Positions 17,815-27,337 of a DNA stretch of 64,000 nucleotides are shown here, one piece after another. The translations under genes and the position numbers were made by a program. Location of the stretch: the NCBI GenBank assembly GCA_958296235.1, contig OY282457.1, forward strand, positions 992,501 through 1,056,500, given 5' to 3'. How positions within the stretch are numbered: position 1 is the stretch's first letter; every line of letters starts with the position of its first letter. The stretch comes from an uncultured Candidatus Binatia bacterium (GTDB lineage: Bacteria > Desulfobacterota > Binatia > Bin18). The notes below the pieces were generated by a model. That model searched no databases. It saw only the letters and a list, made by a program, of their open reading frames with translations, and was not told where the DNA came from.

Positions 17815-17915
17815 ATGACCCCTGAGCCCCGGCATTATTTTCTCTTTTCCGTATTTGAAAAAAATATGGTAGATTTCATGCGATTTGCCTTCACTTCAGC
17901 TGAAGAGCGCTCATT

Positions 17916-18953
17916 ATGCTGTTTCGCGAACTCAACCGCAGCGCCACAAAGACCTATCTGATTGGGTGCGAAAAAACACAGGAAGTCGCCCTCATTGATC
18001 CAGTCCTGGAAAAAACCGACCGCTATCTCGCCCTGCTCGCCTATTATGGATATACGCTCAACAGCATTATCGATACGCACACCCACGCGGATCATCTGAC
18101 GGGGAGTTGGGAATTACGGGCTCTGACCGATGCGCCCGTCATCATGCATAGGCGCGCGCCCGCCCCGCATGTTGATATGCATGTCGAAGACGGACAGCTC
18201 ATCCGGGTGGGGACACTCACCATACAGGTGCTCGCAACCCCCGGCCATACACCTGACAGCATGTGCCTGCACGCTCTGGAGCGGGTGTTCACCGGCGATA
18301 CCCTTTTTATCCACGGCACCGGACGGACCGACTTTCCCGGTGGCGATCCTGGCGCTCAGTACGACAGCATCTATCACAAGCTGTTTCCGCTGCCCGACAG
18401 TACGCTGGTCTTTCCCGGTCATGATTACCGCGGTCATACCCAGTCCACTATTGGCGAAGAAAAGCAGACAAATCCGCGCGTAGCAGGCCGCAGTCGCCGG
18501 GAATATGTCGATTTGATGAACAACCTCCACCTCTCGCTGCCCGATAAAATTCAGGAAGTTCTCCAACCGAACCAGTCCGCCATTGAAGATCAATCCATCC
18601 AGTTTCCGAGCCTCTCTGCGCTGAATGGCGTGCGTCAGCTTTCCGCCCAAGAGGTCCAGGCTCAACGGGAGAGCGCGACCCCCCCGCTCTTGCTCGATGT
18701 TCGTGAGCCAGACGAATACAGCGACGATCTTGGCCATATACCGGGCAGCATCCTCATCCCCCTCAAGGAGGTCCCGGTTCGTGCCAGAGAAATGGAACAA
18801 CACAAGAACGCCAATATCATCGTTGTGTGTCGGGCCGGAGTCCGCAGCACAACGGCCGCCGCCATTCTGACCGGTCTTGGATTCGAGCGTGTTTCAAATC
18901 TCAAAGGGGGGATGCTGGACTGGAATGAACAACAGTTGCCCATTGCGCGCTGA
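17916..18953 (+). CDS. Persulfide dioxygenase (ETHE1-like) - rhodanese fusion
   Basis: 345 residues. Residues 1-235 form a metallo-beta-lactamase fold of the ETHE1/persulfide dioxygenase group: THTHADHLTG, ATPGHTPDS, GRTDFPGGD and FPGHDYRG give the metal and substrate ligands. Residues 250-345 are a rhodanese domain with active-site loop VCRAGVRS (catalytic Cys). ETHE1-type enzymes oxidise glutathione persulfide to sulfite; the rhodanese may move sulfane sulfur to or from glutathione or thiosulfate. Such fusions are known. It opens a plus-strand run with a molybdoenzyme and SulP, implying sulfide/persulfide oxidation. No signal peptide, so cytosolic. Confidence 0.88.
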   Translation: MLFRELNRSATKTYLIGCEKTQEVALIDPVLEKTDRYLALLAYYGYTLNSIIDTHTHADHLTGSWELRALTDAPVIMHRRAPAPHVDMHVEDGQLIRVGTLTIQVLATPGHTPDSMCLHALERVFTGDTLFIHGTGRTDFPGGDPGAQYDSIYHKLFPLPDSTLVFPGHDYRGHTQSTIGEEKQTNPRVAGRSRREYVDLMNNLHLSLPDKIQEVLQPNQSAIEDQSIQFPSLSALNGVRQLSAQEVQAQRESATPPLLLDVREPDEYSDDLGHIPGSILIPLKEVPVRAREMEQHKNANIIVVCRAGVRSTTAAAILTGLGFERVSNLKGGMLDWNEQQLPIAR

Positions 18954-19028
18954 TGGGGAGAGCCTAGCGGTTCATCCGAGACACGTTCATCCAAGACACC
19001 GCGCGTAATGCGGGAAGGAGCAAACTGC

Positions 19029-20573
19029 ATGGAAACAGCCCCTCACGAAGTGTCCCGCGCGGCATCTGGAGTGAAATGGGCCAAGGTCATTGATCACACC
19101 AAATGTATTGGTTGCCACGCGTGCAGCACGGCCTGCAAATCAGAGAACCAGGTCCCGGTCTCGGTCAATCGCACCTATGTGAAATACACCGATGTGGGCA
19201 CCTTCCCAAACGCTCGGCGGGCTTTTCAGGTCACGCGGTGCAATCAGTGTCAGGACGCGCCCTGCACCCACGCCTGTCCGACCGCAGCCATGTACGCCCG
19301 CTCTGACGGTATTGTGGATTTCGACAAGTCCCTCTGTATTGGCTGCAAAGCCTGTATTGCGGCCTGTCCGTACGATGCGATCTTTATCAATCCCGAAGAC
19401 CACTCGGCCGAGAAGTGCAACTTCTGTGCGCATCGGGTCGATATGAACCTGGAGCCGGCCTGCGTTGTGGTGTGCCCGACAGAGGCAATCCTGGTTGGCG
19501 ACCTGAATGACCCCAGTTCACGCGTCGCCGCCATCGTGGGCCGGGAGCCCGTTGCGGTGCGTCGCCCTGAAAAGGAAACCCACCCCAAACTGTTCTACAC
19601 CGGCGCGCACCAGGCCACGCTCGACCCGCTGGCTGCTGCACGGCCCGAAGGCGGGCTTTTCATGTGGAGCGAGCAGGGCCGGGAATCGCAGCAGGTGATC
19701 TCAGGCCATCCGACCCGGCACAATAGCTCGGCCCGGGCCGTGTTGGCCTATGACGTGCCGCACCGCGCCCCGTGGGACTGGCGGCTGAGCCTGTACACCT
19801 GGACCAAAGGGCTGGCCTCGGGAGCCTATCTGATTCCGGCTTTTCTGGTGCTCTTTGGCCTGCTGAGTCCAGAGCATATGCTCTGGCAATGGCTGGCCCC
19901 AATTCTGAGCGGACTGTTTCTCGCCCTCACTGGTCTGATTCTCATTGCCGATTTGGACCACCCCGAGCGCTTTGGGCTGATCTTTACCCGCCCGCAGTGG
20001 AGGAGTTGGTTAGTCCGGGGCGCTTTTATTCTCCTGGGGTTTGGCAGCGTTCTGTTCCTCCATTTTTTGGCGAGCCTATTGACAAGCGAAACGGTATGGC
20101 AGTCGGGCCTGATGCTGCTCGGTATCCCCCTGGGCGTGCTGACCAGTGTATATACCGCCTATCTCTTTGCCCAATCGACCGCCCGTGACTTATGGCAAAA
20201 CCCGCTCCTGCCCCTCCATTTTCTCGTCCAAACGCTTATCGCGGGAGCCGCGGCGGTCATCCTCTGTGCGGTCTGGTGGGCGCCTGGTGTGGTTCCGCCG
20301 GTCGCCATCCTCCTGGGAATAGCGAGTGCGCTGCATCTCCTGCTGGTGAGCGGGGAATTCACGCTGCACCATCCCACCGTCCATGCCCATCTCGCCGCCG
20401 CCGAGCTGACGAAAGGTCAGTACCGGATGTATTTCTGGGGTGGTACACTCCTTATCTCTCTCGGCCTTCTCGCTCCCTGGGCCGGCATACCGGCAGGGTG
20501 CGCCGCCCTCATTGGGATATTGGCGCATGAGCACGCCTATGTGCAGGCAGGCCAAAGCGTACCGCTCGCTTAG
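19029..20573 (+). CDS. Fused 4Fe-4S ferredoxin / NrfD-DmsC-type membrane subunit
   Basis: 514 residues. The N-terminal 190 residues have four Cys groups binding four [4Fe-4S] clusters (CIGCHACSTACK, CNQCQDAPCTHACP, CIGCKACIAACP, CNFCAHRVD...CVVVCP). After a linker, about eight hydrophobic segments from residue 255 onward resemble the DmsC/NrfD quinone-interacting subunit. This combines the SoeB/PsrB and SoeC/PsrC roles in one chain. It would pass electrons from the adjacent molybdoenzyme to the quinone pool. The ATG at 19029 has GGAAGGAG 8 nt upstream. It ends 11 bp before the molybdoenzyme gene. Confidence 0.88.
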   Translation: METAPHEVSRAASGVKWAKVIDHTKCIGCHACSTACKSENQVPVSVNRTYVKYTDVGTFPNARRAFQVTRCNQCQDAPCTHACPTAAMYARSDGIVDFDKSLCIGCKACIAACPYDAIFINPEDHSAEKCNFCAHRVDMNLEPACVVVCPTEAILVGDLNDPSSRVAAIVGREPVAVRRPEKETHPKLFYTGAHQATLDPLAAARPEGGLFMWSEQGRESQQVISGHPTRHNSSARAVLAYDVPHRAPWDWRLSLYTWTKGLASGAYLIPAFLVLFGLLSPEHMLWQWLAPILSGLFLALTGLILIADLDHPERFGLIFTRPQWRSWLVRGAFILLGFGSVLFLHFLASLLTSETVWQSGLMLLGIPLGVLTSVYTAYLFAQSTARDLWQNPLLPLHFLVQTLIAGAAAVILCAVWWAPGVVPPVAILLGIASALHLLLVSGEFTLHHPTVHAHLAAAELTKGQYRMYFWGGTLLISLGLLAPWAGIPAGCAALIGILAHEHAYVQAGQSVPLA

Positions 20574-20584
20574 GGGCTATTGCT

Positions 20585-23545
20585 ATGAGTATTGAGCGAC
20601 CCACTACACGCGTGTCTGCCGCTCGCCAGGATACGGAGGCGCGAGGCGAGACTTTTTATCCAGGCCCGAGTCGTAACCACCTGGCGGCTTTTCCTCCCAA
20701 GGAACGCTGGGACGATTGGGTTGAACTTGATTCACGCGCCTGGCCGCAGCGCGTCGAACAACGGTCCATGCTTATTCCCACCACCTGCTTTAACTGCGAG
20801 TCGGCCTGTGGCCTGCTGGCCTATGTCGATCCAGAGACGCTCAGCATCAGAAAGTTCGAGGGCAACCCTGAACATCCGGCCTCACGGGGCCGGAACTGCG
20901 CCAAGGGCCCGGCCACACTCAACCAGATCAATGACCCTGACCGCATCCTCCATCCGCTGAAACGGACGGGAAAACGCGGCGAGGGAAAGTGGCAACAGGT
21001 CTCTTGGGACGAAGCCCTGCATGATATTGCCGGCCGTCTCCGGCGGGCGCTCCAGGAAGGCCGGCACAACGAAATCATGTACCACGTTGGTCGCCCTGGC
21101 GAGGACGGCTACACCGAACGCGTCCTGGCCGCCTGGGGTGTCGATGGCCACAACTCCCATACCAATATCTGTTCGTCCGGGGCCCGCGCCGGGTATCATT
21201 TCTGGATGGGGGCGGACCGCCCCAGCCCCGACCATGAACATGCCGAGGTCATCCTTCTCATCAGCGCCCACCTGGAATCAGGTCATTATTTTAATCCGCA
21301 CGCCCAGCGTATTATGGACGCCAAGCAGCGTGGGGCCAAGCTCGTCGTCTTTGACGTCCGCCTGTCCAATAGCGCCACCCATGCCGACCATTGGGTCGCG
21401 CCCTATCCGGGCAGTGAGGCCGCCATTCTCCTGGCTATAGCCAACCACCTGGTTCAGAACGAACGCTATAACCGGACCTTCGTCCATGACTGGTGGAACT
21501 GGCAGGAATATCTCCGGGAAGAGCGGCCCGACCTGGAGCCCACGTTTGAGAACTTTGAAGCCGTGCTGAAACAGCTCTATACGCAATACAGTTTCGACTT
21601 TGCCGCCCAGGAATCCGGCGTCAGTCCGCAAACTCTTGAAGCCATCGCCAGCTTGGTTGCCTCGGCTGGAACGCGGCTGGCGACCCACACCTGGCGGAGC
21701 GCGTCTGCCGGGAATCTCGGCGGCTGGCAGGTCGCGCGAGCGCTGTTTTTCCTCAACGCGCTTACGGGTTCTGTAGCAACACCGGGCGGGACGTATCCCA
21801 ACGCCTGGAACAAGTTTGTGCCGCGGCCCATCCATACCCCACCCCATCCGCCTATGTGGAATACGCTTTCCTGGCCAGCCGAGTACCCGCTGGCCATTCA
21901 CGAACTCTCCTTTCTTTTGCCGCATTTTCTGAAGGAGGGACGCGCTAAACTCGATGTCTACTTCACGCGCGTGTATAACCCGGTCTGGACCAATCCCGAT
22001 GGGTTCTCGTGGATTGAAACCCTCAGTGATGAACAGAAAATCGGCCTGCACATCGCCCTGACTCCAACCTGGAACGAGAGCGCCTATTTCGCCGATTACA
22101 TCCTGCCCATGGGCGTCGGCAGCGAGCGCCACGATACGCATTCGTACGAAACGCACGACGCCCAGTGGCTCGGGTTCCGTCAGCCCGTCCTGAGAACCGC
22201 CAGAGAACGCCTCGGCCAGCCGGTGACAGACACGCGCCAGGCAAACCCCGGCAAAGTCTGGGAAGAGAACGAGTTCTGGATCGAGTTATCCTGGCAGGTC
22301 GACCCGGATGGCGCGCTGGGGATACGCCAATATTTTGAATCCAAAGCGCACCCCGGCCAGAAGCTGACCCTTGACGAGTATTACGGGTTTATCTTTGAGC
22401 AGTCAGTCCCTGGGCTCCCGGCGCAGGCCGCGGCCCAGGGACTCTCACCGCTGGCCTATATGCGGCGCTACGGCGCATTTGAAATACAAAAAAACATCGG
22501 CGCCGTCCACGCCCAAACGGTCCCGCCGGCCGAACTGGACAATACTCAGGTTGATAGTCTAGGCCGCGTCTTTGCCGCAAGTCCCAAGCCGGCCAGTCCG
22601 AATATCGTCCCCCTGCCCTCGCCGGACGGCGGTCCAGACGGCCGTCGCCGTGTCGGGATTCAGATAAACACCCGCAAGACCCAAGCAACTCAAGAGACCC
22701 TCAAGACCCAAGCAACCTCCGTATATCGCGGCTTTCCAACGCCGAGCGGACGTCTCGAGTTTTATTCCAAGACCCTCAAGGACTGGGGCTGGCCGGAATA
22801 CGCCCTGCCCACCTATAGCCAGAGTCATATCCATCCCGACCGGCTCGCAGACGACCAAATGGTCCTGATCCCGACCTTTCGCCTGCCAGTCCAGATCCAT
22901 ACGCGGAGCGCAAATGCAAAATGGCTGGACGAGATTGCCCACACGAACCCGCTCTGGCTGCATCCCGGGGATGCCAAACGCCTGGGCGTGCGCACAGGAG
23001 CCCTCGTCCGGGTCGAAACCGAGATCGGCTATTTTGTGCTCAAAGCCTGGGTGACAGAAGGAATTCGACCCGGCATCGTTGGCTGTAGCCACCACATGGG
23101 TCGCTGGAAGCTCGACCAGGCCGGCCAGCGGCAGATGATGGCCACAGTCGGACTCGACCGAAACGGCAGTCAATGGCACTTGTCCCGCAAACAGGGAGTC
23201 CAGGGCTATCCGAGTGAGGATGCCGATAGCGCCCGCATCTGGTGGACGGATACCGGCGTACATCAGAATCTCACCTTTCCGGTCCACCCCGACCCGGTCT
23301 CCGGCATGCACTGCTGGCACCAGGCCGTTCGAGTCCGCCCCGCCCAAAAGGACGATCAGTATGGAGATATCCAGGTTGACACGGAAAAATCGCATGCCGC
23401 GTATAAGAAGTGGCTCGAACTGACCCGGCCGGCCAGTCAGGTTTCGCCCGACGGTACGCGACGCCCCTACTGGATGTTACGTCCGCTCAAGCCGGGTCGA
23501 GAGCACTATCAACTGCCTGAGACGGAGCGACCGCCTAAGGACTGA
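20585..23545 (+). CDS. Cytoplasmic molybdopterin oxidoreductase, SoeA/PsrA-like
   Basis: 986 residues of the DMSO-reductase superfamily. The N-terminal [4Fe-4S] motif is CFNCESAC...NCAKG; the molybdenum-proximal segment is HTNICSSGARAGY, and the C-terminal molydopterin-binding domain begins near residue 735. No twin-arginine signal is present, so the enzyme is probably cytoplasmic, as for the sulfite dehydrogenase SoeA. With the fused Fe-S/NrfD subunit it would oxidise sulfite to sulfate; polysulfide or another substrate cannot be excluded. Near residue 700 there is a short internal duplication (KTQATQET, LKTQATS). The stop codon overlaps the SulP start by one base (TGATG). Confidence 0.85.
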   Translation: MSIERPTTRVSAARQDTEARGETFYPGPSRNHLAAFPPKERWDDWVELDSRAWPQRVEQRSMLIPTTCFNCESACGLLAYVDPETLSIRKFEGNPEHPASRGRNCAKGPATLNQINDPDRILHPLKRTGKRGEGKWQQVSWDEALHDIAGRLRRALQEGRHNEIMYHVGRPGEDGYTERVLAAWGVDGHNSHTNICSSGARAGYHFWMGADRPSPDHEHAEVILLISAHLESGHYFNPHAQRIMDAKQRGAKLVVFDVRLSNSATHADHWVAPYPGSEAAILLAIANHLVQNERYNRTFVHDWWNWQEYLREERPDLEPTFENFEAVLKQLYTQYSFDFAAQESGVSPQTLEAIASLVASAGTRLATHTWRSASAGNLGGWQVARALFFLNALTGSVATPGGTYPNAWNKFVPRPIHTPPHPPMWNTLSWPAEYPLAIHELSFLLPHFLKEGRAKLDVYFTRVYNPVWTNPDGFSWIETLSDEQKIGLHIALTPTWNESAYFADYILPMGVGSERHDTHSYETHDAQWLGFRQPVLRTARERLGQPVTDTRQANPGKVWEENEFWIELSWQVDPDGALGIRQYFESKAHPGQKLTLDEYYGFIFEQSVPGLPAQAAAQGLSPLAYMRRYGAFEIQKNIGAVHAQTVPPAELDNTQVDSLGRVFAASPKPASPNIVPLPSPDGGPDGRRRVGIQINTRKTQATQETLKTQATSVYRGFPTPSGRLEFYSKTLKDWGWPEYALPTYSQSHIHPDRLADDQMVLIPTFRLPVQIHTRSANAKWLDEIAHTNPLWLHPGDAKRLGVRTGALVRVETEIGYFVLKAWVTEGIRPGIVGCSHHMGRWKLDQAGQRQMMATVGLDRNGSQWHLSRKQGVQGYPSEDADSARIWWTDTGVHQNLTFPVHPDPVSGMHCWHQAVRVRPAQKDDQYGDIQVDTEKSHAAYKKWLELTRPASQVSPDGTRRPYWMLRPLKPGREHYQLPETERPPKD

Positions 23546-25317
23546 TGACGCGCTTTCTCCCGTTTCTCGACCTCCGGGCTTACCAGCTTCGTCATCTCCC
23601 TCGGGATCTGCTCGCCAGTCCGAGCGTGACCTTTCTCGACATTCCCCAAGGCGTGGCCTATGCCATGATCGCCGGTCTTCCCCCGGCCATGGGCCTGTAT
23701 GCGGCCGCCCTGCCGGCCATAGTGGGCGCGCTGTTCCGCAGCTCCCGTCATGTTGTGACCGGCCCCACGAACGCCGTGAGTCTGCTGGTTGGCACGGCCG
23801 TCGCCGCCGAGGTGGCGCACGGTGGCGCGAGCCCCATGACTGTCGGAGTCACCCTGGCTTTTATGGTTGGGGTGATGCAATTTCTCGCTGGAGCGCTGCG
23901 CCTCGACGCGCTCGCCGATTATATTTCGCAGCCAGTTGTCCGGGGATATATCTCAGGAGCCGCAGTCCTGATTATGATCGGCCAGCTTCCCAATGCAACC
24001 GGCACGACCCGCGTTGCCGGCAATCCCGCCCAGATGATCAGCGGATGGGTGGCTTCGCTCTCGGAAGCCCAGGCGCTCGCCGTTTTTTTCACGCTCGGCA
24101 CCCTTGTGTGCGTCCTGTATCTGCGCCGCTTTTACCCCCGTTTGCCAGCCTCGATTATCGCCCTGGGGCTCAGCATCGGTGTGGCCCGCGTCTTTCAGTT
24201 GTCTGACGCCGGGCTCCAACGAGTTGCCGACCTCGCTCCTCTGCCAACCGGCCTGCCGCCGCTCACCGTCCCGCACTTGGACCAGTGGGCGGGTCTGCTC
24301 CCGACAGCCATTGCTTGTGCCGTCCTGTCCCTGGTTGAGTCCAGTTCTGTGGCGCGGACGCTGGCGGCCAAGTCGGGCCAGCGGCTCGATATGGCCGCCG
24401 AATTTTCAGGCCAGGGACTGGCAAACATCGCCGCGGCTTTCTCCGGCGGCTATCCGGTCAGTGGCAGTCTGGCTCGTTCAACCTTAAATCAGCAAGCCGG
24501 TGCCCAGAGCCGTCTATCGGCGCTGTTTTGCGGCCTGTTGATGCTGGCCGTGCTGCTCGTTCTCGGACCTGTGGTCAATCAGGCCCCGATTGCAAGTCTG
24601 GCCGGTCTGTTGTTCGTCCTGGCCTCCGACCTCATTGATAGGGAGCGCATCCGTATGATACTGCGCGGCACCCGAGGCGACCGGGTGGCGTTTCTCGCCA
24701 CGCTGGTCGGGACGTGGCTCGTACCGCTCGACCAAGCCATTTATATTGGCGTCGGGATCAGTATTCTCCTCTTTTTACGCCGCGCCCAACTGCTCACCGT
24801 CCGAGAGATGACGATCGGCGAGAAAGGCCGCTTTCGAGAGGTTGACCATGAGCAGGAAGAGCGGGGGCGGCACTGTTCCGCTATTCGTATCCTCAACCTG
24901 ACGGGCCCATTATTTTTTGCGGCCGGCGGAGAACTTCAAGCCACGCTTGAGCGCATGCATGCCGAACCTCATATCCGTGTCATTATTCTCCGCATCCGCC
25001 AGACGCAGGGCTTGGATATCACCATCGCCAGCCTGCTCGAATCCAGCCAACGTCAGTTGGCGAGCGCCGGTAAAACCCTTCTCGTCCTGGGCCTGCGCCC
25101 CGAGGCCATGCAGTTATTTGAAAAAACCGGCATTGCTGCACGTATCGGGCCGGCGAATCTTTTCCCCGCTCAATCCGGCTGGTTTACCGCCCTGGAGGCC
25201 GCTCTCCGCCGCGCCCTCACCCTGGCAGGAGAGCATAGCTGCGGCACGCACTGTCCTTTTGCCACCTATCTCAGCGCTCAGGAGGCGCTCCGGGGTCGTC
25301 CCACGGCATTGTGTTGA
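23545..25317 (+). CDS. SulP-family anion permease with STAS domain
   Basis: A 590-residue SulP transporter: about 11 hydrophobic segments to residue 410 (DIPQGVAYAMIAGLPPAMGLYA is the family signature, given here as DIPQGVAYAMIAG and LPPAMGLYA) and a C-terminal STAS domain (CSAIRILNLTGPLFFAAGG onward). Translationally coupled to the molybdoenzyme by the TGATG overlap. SulP proteins move sulfate, bicarbonate or other anions. Because it follows a putative sulfite-oxidising complex, sulfate movement is the natural guess. Only 3 bp separate its stop codon from a truncated toxin gene. Confidence 0.88.
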   Translation: MTRFLPFLDLRAYQLRHLPRDLLASPSVTFLDIPQGVAYAMIAGLPPAMGLYAAALPAIVGALFRSSRHVVTGPTNAVSLLVGTAVAAEVAHGGASPMTVGVTLAFMVGVMQFLAGALRLDALADYISQPVVRGYISGAAVLIMIGQLPNATGTTRVAGNPAQMISGWVASLSEAQALAVFFTLGTLVCVLYLRRFYPRLPASIIALGLSIGVARVFQLSDAGLQRVADLAPLPTGLPPLTVPHLDQWAGLLPTAIACAVLSLVESSSVARTLAAKSGQRLDMAAEFSGQGLANIAAAFSGGYPVSGSLARSTLNQQAGAQSRLSALFCGLLMLAVLLVLGPVVNQAPIASLAGLLFVLASDLIDRERIRMILRGTRGDRVAFLATLVGTWLVPLDQAIYIGVGISILLFLRRAQLLTVREMTIGEKGRFREVDHEQEERGRHCSAIRILNLTGPLFFAAGGELQATLERMHAEPHIRVIILRIRQTQGLDITIASLLESSQRQLASAGKTLLVLGLRPEAMQLFEKTGIAARIGPANLFPAQSGWFTALEAALRRALTLAGEHSCGTHCPFATYLSAQEALRGRPTALC

Positions 25318-25320
25318 CAT

Positions 25321-25479
25321 AAGGCACCCATCGAGGCAGACCGTTATCCCAAGCAGAACATTATCGTGCTCAACATTGACGGCTACGTCTATCTGGTGCC
25401 TTACCTGAAGACGAGGGGCACCCGTTTCCTGAAAACCATCATTCCCAGTCGCAAAGCAACCAAGGAGTACCTCGGATGA
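25321..25479 (+). pseudogene. 5'-truncated toxin gene (BrnT-like)
   Basis: An open stretch of 52 codons without a start, preceded in frame by a TGA at 25315. It encodes the C-terminal half of a small type II toxin, ending LKTIIPSRKATKEYLG. The N-terminal half (about 40 residues in relatives) is missing, the break falling at the end of the SulP gene. The stop overlaps the antitoxin start in the ATGA manner typical of TA pairs. The toxin should be inactive; the family name is from motif memory. Confidence 0.65.
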
Positions 25480-25760
25480 ATCAGAATCGGCTCAAATTGG
25501 ACGAGGAGGAACGCTCTATCCTCCAGGACTTCGAGCGTGGAGAGTTTGAAAGTATCACAAACTTCAGGGCGGAGAAGCAACGGCTAGAGGCTGCTGCAAG
25601 CCAGACGCTCCAGAAAGGCAAACGTATCAATATTCGGATATCAGCCCGAGATTTGGAAAAAATTAAAAAGCGGGCCGTCGCCGAAGGGATGCCGTACCAG
25701 ACTCTCATTACCAGCACCTTACACAAGTTTGTGACGGGTCAACTCAAGGAGGCTCAATAA
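25476..25760 (+). CDS. Ribbon-helix-helix antitoxin (CopG/BrnA-like)
   Basis: 94 residues. The C-terminal half INIRISARDLEKIKKRAVAE + GMPYQTLITSTLHKFVTGQL is a ribbon-helix-helix DNA-binding domain. The N-terminal half is charged and helical and would wrap the toxin. The ATG overlaps the stop of the truncated toxin by 4 bp (ATGA). It appears intact while its toxin is broken, so it is now an orphan repressor/antitoxin. Confidence 0.78.
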   Translation: MNQNRLKLDEEERSILQDFERGEFESITNFRAEKQRLEAAASQTLQKGKRINIRISARDLEKIKKRAVAEGMPYQTLITSTLHKFVTGQLKEAQ

Positions 25761-25951
25761 ACTGTGTGAGGATAGCTCCTATCTGCGTCTGCCCTGCGGT
25801 TTCTTATGCTTTCGACCCAGAAGGCACGATAACGTTGGAAGTCCACACTCGCTCCGCCCGTTCCAAAATCCCCTTGCCTTGGCCTTTGCGTCTGGTTACG
25901 TTGAGGCGGTCTTACAGGAGGGGCCTTCATACAGGGGAAGGATGTCACCGG

Positions 25952-27337
25952 ATGTCGCAGTACGTCGAAGGACCAGACGCGGGTCTTGTTATTGAAGACC
26001 ATGCCCAACTCATCGAATACTTCTTCAACGCCGCAAAGCCCCGAGAGAAATGGCGCATTGGCACAGAGTACGAACTGCTCGGCGTGTCACGTCGGAGTGG
26101 CCGCGCTGCGCGCTACTCCGGACGGCGCGGCATTGAGCATATCCTGAGCCGCCTGGCCGACTCCCTGGAATGGGAACCCCAGGAAGAAGAAGGCCGCATT
26201 ATCGCCCTCCAAGGCGAGCGCGCTAATATCGCGCTGGAACCCGGCGCGCAACTCGAACTCTCCGGCGAACAATGCGAGACCGTCCATTGTGCGGACAAAG
26301 AACTCCGTCGCCACCTCAAGCATCTGCTGCCCATTGCGGACGCATTGGACATTGACTTCGTGAACCTGGGAGTCCAGCCGGTCAGCCCCCTCAACGATAT
26401 CGAGTGGATTCCCAAAACGCGCTATCAGATCATGGGGCCGTATATGGAGCGGGTCGGCACGCTGGGGCATCGCATGATGAAGCAAACCGCGTCCATTCAG
26501 GTCAATTTCGACTTCAGCGACGAAGCCGATGCCATGCTGAAGTTCAAGACCAGCATGGGACTCGTGCCCATCCTGTCCGCCATGTTTGCCAACTCCCCGA
26601 TTTCAGATGGCAGGCTGAACGGTTTCATGACCATGCGCGGCCACGTCTGGACCGAGACGGACAAGCGCCGGTGTGGTTTGCTGCCCTTTGCTTTTGCGGA
26701 CGCTCCGACGTTTGAAGACTATGCCGAATACGCGCTGAATACTCCCATGTATTTCATCGTGCGCAAGGGCCAGTGGATCAATATGACCCACATGTCCTTT
26801 CGCCAATTCCTGGAGGCCGGCCACGCCGGGGAACGCCCTACCCTGGAAGACTGGGGCATGCATCTGACGACCCTCTTTCCAGAAGTGCGGATCAAAAAAT
26901 ACCTGGAGATTCGCTGTTTCGACAACCAGCCATTTGCATACATGCTGGCCGTACCGGCCCTCACCAAGGGTATCTTTTTCGATACTGACCCCCTGCTGGC
27001 CGCCTGGGATCTCGTCAAAAAATGGAGCTGGGAAGAACGCCTCGAAGCCTATTATCAGGCCCATCGCCAGGCCCTGGGCGCACGCGTGCGGGGCATCCGC
27101 CTGCTCGACCTGGCCAAAGAGTTGGTCACGATTGCCTGGGAGGGCTTGGAGCGACACAACGACTGCAACGAGGCCGGAGAAAATGAGACGATCTATCTCG
27201 AACGGCTACGTGAGGAGATCGACCAGGGCCAGTGTCCGGCCTATCACGTTGTTGAAGAGTGGATGACCCACTGGAACTACGACGCCAAGCGCCTCATTGC
27301 CGGCACGGCCTACCGGCTGCCGGATGAGGACGAATAA
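25952..27337 (+). CDS. gshA: Glutamate-cysteine ligase, plant/proteobacterial type
   Basis: A 461-residue GCS2-type ligase that joins glutamate and cysteine, the first step of glutathione synthesis. Visible family segments: KWRIGTEYELLGV, ALEPGAQLELSGEQ, YMERVGTLGHRMMKQTASIQ, QVNFDFSDEADAMLKF and EIRCFDNQPFAYMLAVPAL. The frame is open 186 nt further upstream, but that part has no family resemblance. The ATG at 25952 starts MSQYVEGPD and has GGGGAAGG about 9 nt before it. It lies downstream of the persulfide dioxygenase/SulP run, which would use glutathione persulfide. A glutathione synthetase gene is not in the window. Confidence 0.9.
   Translation: MSQYVEGPDAGLVIEDHAQLIEYFFNAAKPREKWRIGTEYELLGVSRRSGRAARYSGRRGIEHILSRLADSLEWEPQEEEGRIIALQGERANIALEPGAQLELSGEQCETVHCADKELRRHLKHLLPIADALDIDFVNLGVQPVSPLNDIEWIPKTRYQIMGPYMERVGTLGHRMMKQTASIQVNFDFSDEADAMLKFKTSMGLVPILSAMFANSPISDGRLNGFMTMRGHVWTETDKRRCGLLPFAFADAPTFEDYAEYALNTPMYFIVRKGQWINMTHMSFRQFLEAGHAGERPTLEDWGMHLTTLFPEVRIKKYLEIRCFDNQPFAYMLAVPALTKGIFFDTDPLLAAWDLVKKWSWEERLEAYYQAHRQALGARVRGIRLLDLAKELVTIAWEGLERHNDCNEAGENETIYLERLREEIDQGQCPAYHVVEEWMTHWNYDAKRLIAGTAYRLPDEDE

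Noticed and set aside
22670-22725. Internal repeat AAGACCCAAGCAA in the molybdoenzyme
   Set aside because: In-frame two-copy duplication in a linker; a minor slippage product with no sign of altered function.
25766-25951. 62-residue N-terminal extension of gshA
   Set aside because: No similarity to the ligase family, and a better start with RBS exists at 25952.
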